Positions 63,095 to 64,000 of a stretch of 64,000 bases of DNA are shown in pieces. A program made the position numbers and the translations under genes. Every line of letters starts with the position of its first letter. Position 1 is the stretch's first letter. Origin of the DNA: Pseudonocardia benzenivorans CB1190 (lineage in GTDB: Bacteria > Actinomycetota > Actinomycetes > Mycobacteriales > Pseudonocardiaceae). The notes beneath the pieces were generated by a model. It saw only the letters and a program-made list of their open reading frames with translations, ran no database searches and was not told the DNA's origin. The stretch spans positions 3,906,001 through 3,970,000 of the forward strand of contig NC_015312.1 in NCBI RefSeq assembly GCF_000196675.2, given 5' to 3'.

Positions 63095-64000
63095 GTGTCG
63101 TCCTTCCCAGGGGCGGCGTCGTCGCCGCGGTCGAGCAGCAGGGCGTGCGGTCGTTCGAGCAGCCCGACCAGGTCGCGCAGGAAGCGCGCGCCCGCGGCGC
63201 CGTCGAGGACGCGGTGGTCGCAGCTGAGGGTGAGCGTCATGACGGTCCGGCCGGTCCCGGGCTCGGCGCGCACCGCGCCGACGGCGAGGATCGCCGCCTG
63301 GCCGGGCACGACGACGGCCTCGAACTCGCGGACCCCGAACATGCCGAGGTTGGAGACGGTGAACGTGGCGCCGTCGAGCTCGGCCGGGGCGAGCCTGCCG
63401 TCGCGGGCCCGCGCGACGAGCCCGCGGGCCGCCGCGGCGAGGGCGCCGAGCGAGCGCGTCGCGACGTCGGTGACGACGGGGACGACGAGCCCGGCCGGGG
63501 TTTCGACGGCGACGCCGATGTTGACCCGCGACCAGCCGACCGGATCGGCTGCCGCGTCGCCACCCTCGGCGATCCCGGCGTTGACACCGGGGTGGCGGGC
63601 CAGGGCACGGCCCGCGGCGGTGACGACGACGTCGGTGACGGTCGGCACCGCGGCACCGGGAACGTCGTCGGCGACGGCCGCGAGCGCCGCGCGCAGGTCG
63701 AGCGCAGCGGTCATGTCGGCGTCGGCGGTGAGGGTGAAGACGGGGATCTCCCGCGCCGACCGGGTCATCCGTTCCGCGGTGAGCCGCTGGGTCCTGGTGC
63801 GCGCCAGCACGGTCCCGCGGCCGCGGGCGCCGGCGGCGGTCCCGACCCCGGCGGGAGCGGGGGCCTCGGCCCCCGGAGCGGCGGCGAGGCGTGGTGCGAC
63901 CCCGTTGGACGACGTGACGTCGGCGTGCGCGGCCCGCGCCGCGGCCTCGATGTCCGCCCGCACGACGCGCCCGTTCGGGCCGGTGCCGGTGACCGTCGCC
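63091..64000 (-). CDS. 2-oxoacid dehydrogenase E2 acyltransferase, partial at the window end
   Basis: The C-terminal part (about 302 residues) of a lipoate-dependent acyltransferase. At the window edge is the end of the E1/E3-binding domain (VTGTGPNGRVVRADIEAAAR), then an Ala/Pro/Gly linker and the catalytic domain with RMTRSAREIPVFTLTADAD, GWSRVNIGVAVETPAGLVVP, FTVSNLGMFGVREF and the active-site SCDHRVLDGAAGARFL (His/Asp of the acyltransferase). The N-terminal lipoyl domain lies outside. It should be the core for both E1 pairs. Its stop overlaps the isomerase start. Confidence 0.92.
   Translation of the reverse strand, partial: ATVTGTGPNGRVVRADIEAAARAAHADVTSSNGVAPRLAAAPGAEAPAPAGVGTAAGARGRGTVLARTRTQRLTAERMTRSAREIPVFTLTADADMTAALDLRAALAAVADDVPGAAVPTVTDVVVTAAGRALARHPGVNAGIAEGGDAAADPVGWSRVNIGVAVETPAGLVVPVVTDVATRSLGALAAAARGLVARARDGRLAPAELDGATFTVSNLGMFGVREFEAVVVPGQAAILAVGAVRAEPGTGRTVMTLTLSCDHRVLDGAAGARFLRDLVGLLERPHALLLDRGDDAAPGKDDT

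Noticed and set aside
1..64000. Mobile element, prophage or integrative element boundaries
   Set aside because: No transposase, integrase, tRNA-linked direct repeat or phage gene was seen; the repeats found are short and local.

Overview
The window is a 64 kb chromosomal piece of a very GC-rich actinobacterium. It is packed with 3-128 kDa-scale genes, many starting with GTG and overlapping the previous stop by 4 bp (GTGA or ATGA). A polyphosphate glucokinase, mycothiol-type DinB proteins, an Scr1/DUF397 pair, PF04672-type methyltransferase and actinobacterial hopanoid genes suggest a Pseudonocardia-like member of the Pseudonocardiales; this is inference from gene content, not from a marker gene. 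No rRNA, tRNA, CRISPR array, insertion sequence, integrase or replication origin was seen.

Layout. 0-11 kb: polyphosphate glucokinase, two STAS anti-anti-sigma proteins, small zinc-ribbon and hypothetical proteins, an FAD monooxygenase divergent from a TetR regulator, a DinB-type enzyme, an RsbW-like ATPase, a SigG/SigX5-like sigma factor, a methyltransferase and an XRE/DUF397 pair next to three 12-bp repeats. 11-17.6 kb: a glycosyltransferase, then a galactose unit (DeoR regulator, galT, galK) divergent from a sodium/solute symporter. 17.6-24.4 kb: a 40-residue small protein, acyl-CoA dehydrogenase with a GntR regulator, a repeat-rich intergenic stretch, a lipoprotein, and a sugar kinase/class II aldolase/PucR group.

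24.4-39.7 kb is the most unusual part: a hopanoid operon (hpnC, hpnD, hpnE, polyprenyl synthase, squalene-hopene cyclase, a single protein joining an HpnG-like nucleosidase to a complete IspH, then hpnH), followed by a membrane protein and two divergent, paralogous MurG/MGDG-synthase-like glycosyltransferases. The second of these is fused to a complete wax-ester-synthase/DGAT acyltransferase. I infer a lipid glycosylation-plus-acylation module attached to hopanoid synthesis.

39.9-43 kb: aroQ, a GNAT, a MarR and an MFS transporter. 43-64 kb is a catabolic island organised around a GntR regulator and a perfect 16-bp palindrome at 52525. Leftward: GalB-like PIG-L protein, GalC-like RraA aldolase, Rieske oxygenase, peptide-type ABC transporter, 7Fe ferredoxin and MFS. 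Rightward: GntR, a MetE-like methyltransferase, hydrolases, a muconolactone-isomerase-like protein and a ThDP enzyme. Converging from the right edge is a 2-oxoacid dehydrogenase operon with an E2 cut by the window end, a sugar-isomerase-like TIM barrel, and two complete E1 alpha/beta pairs. The set looks like degradation of an aromatic carboxylic acid through 4-oxalomesaconate to central metabolites, but no ring-cleaving dioxygenase and no oxygenase reductase lie in the window.
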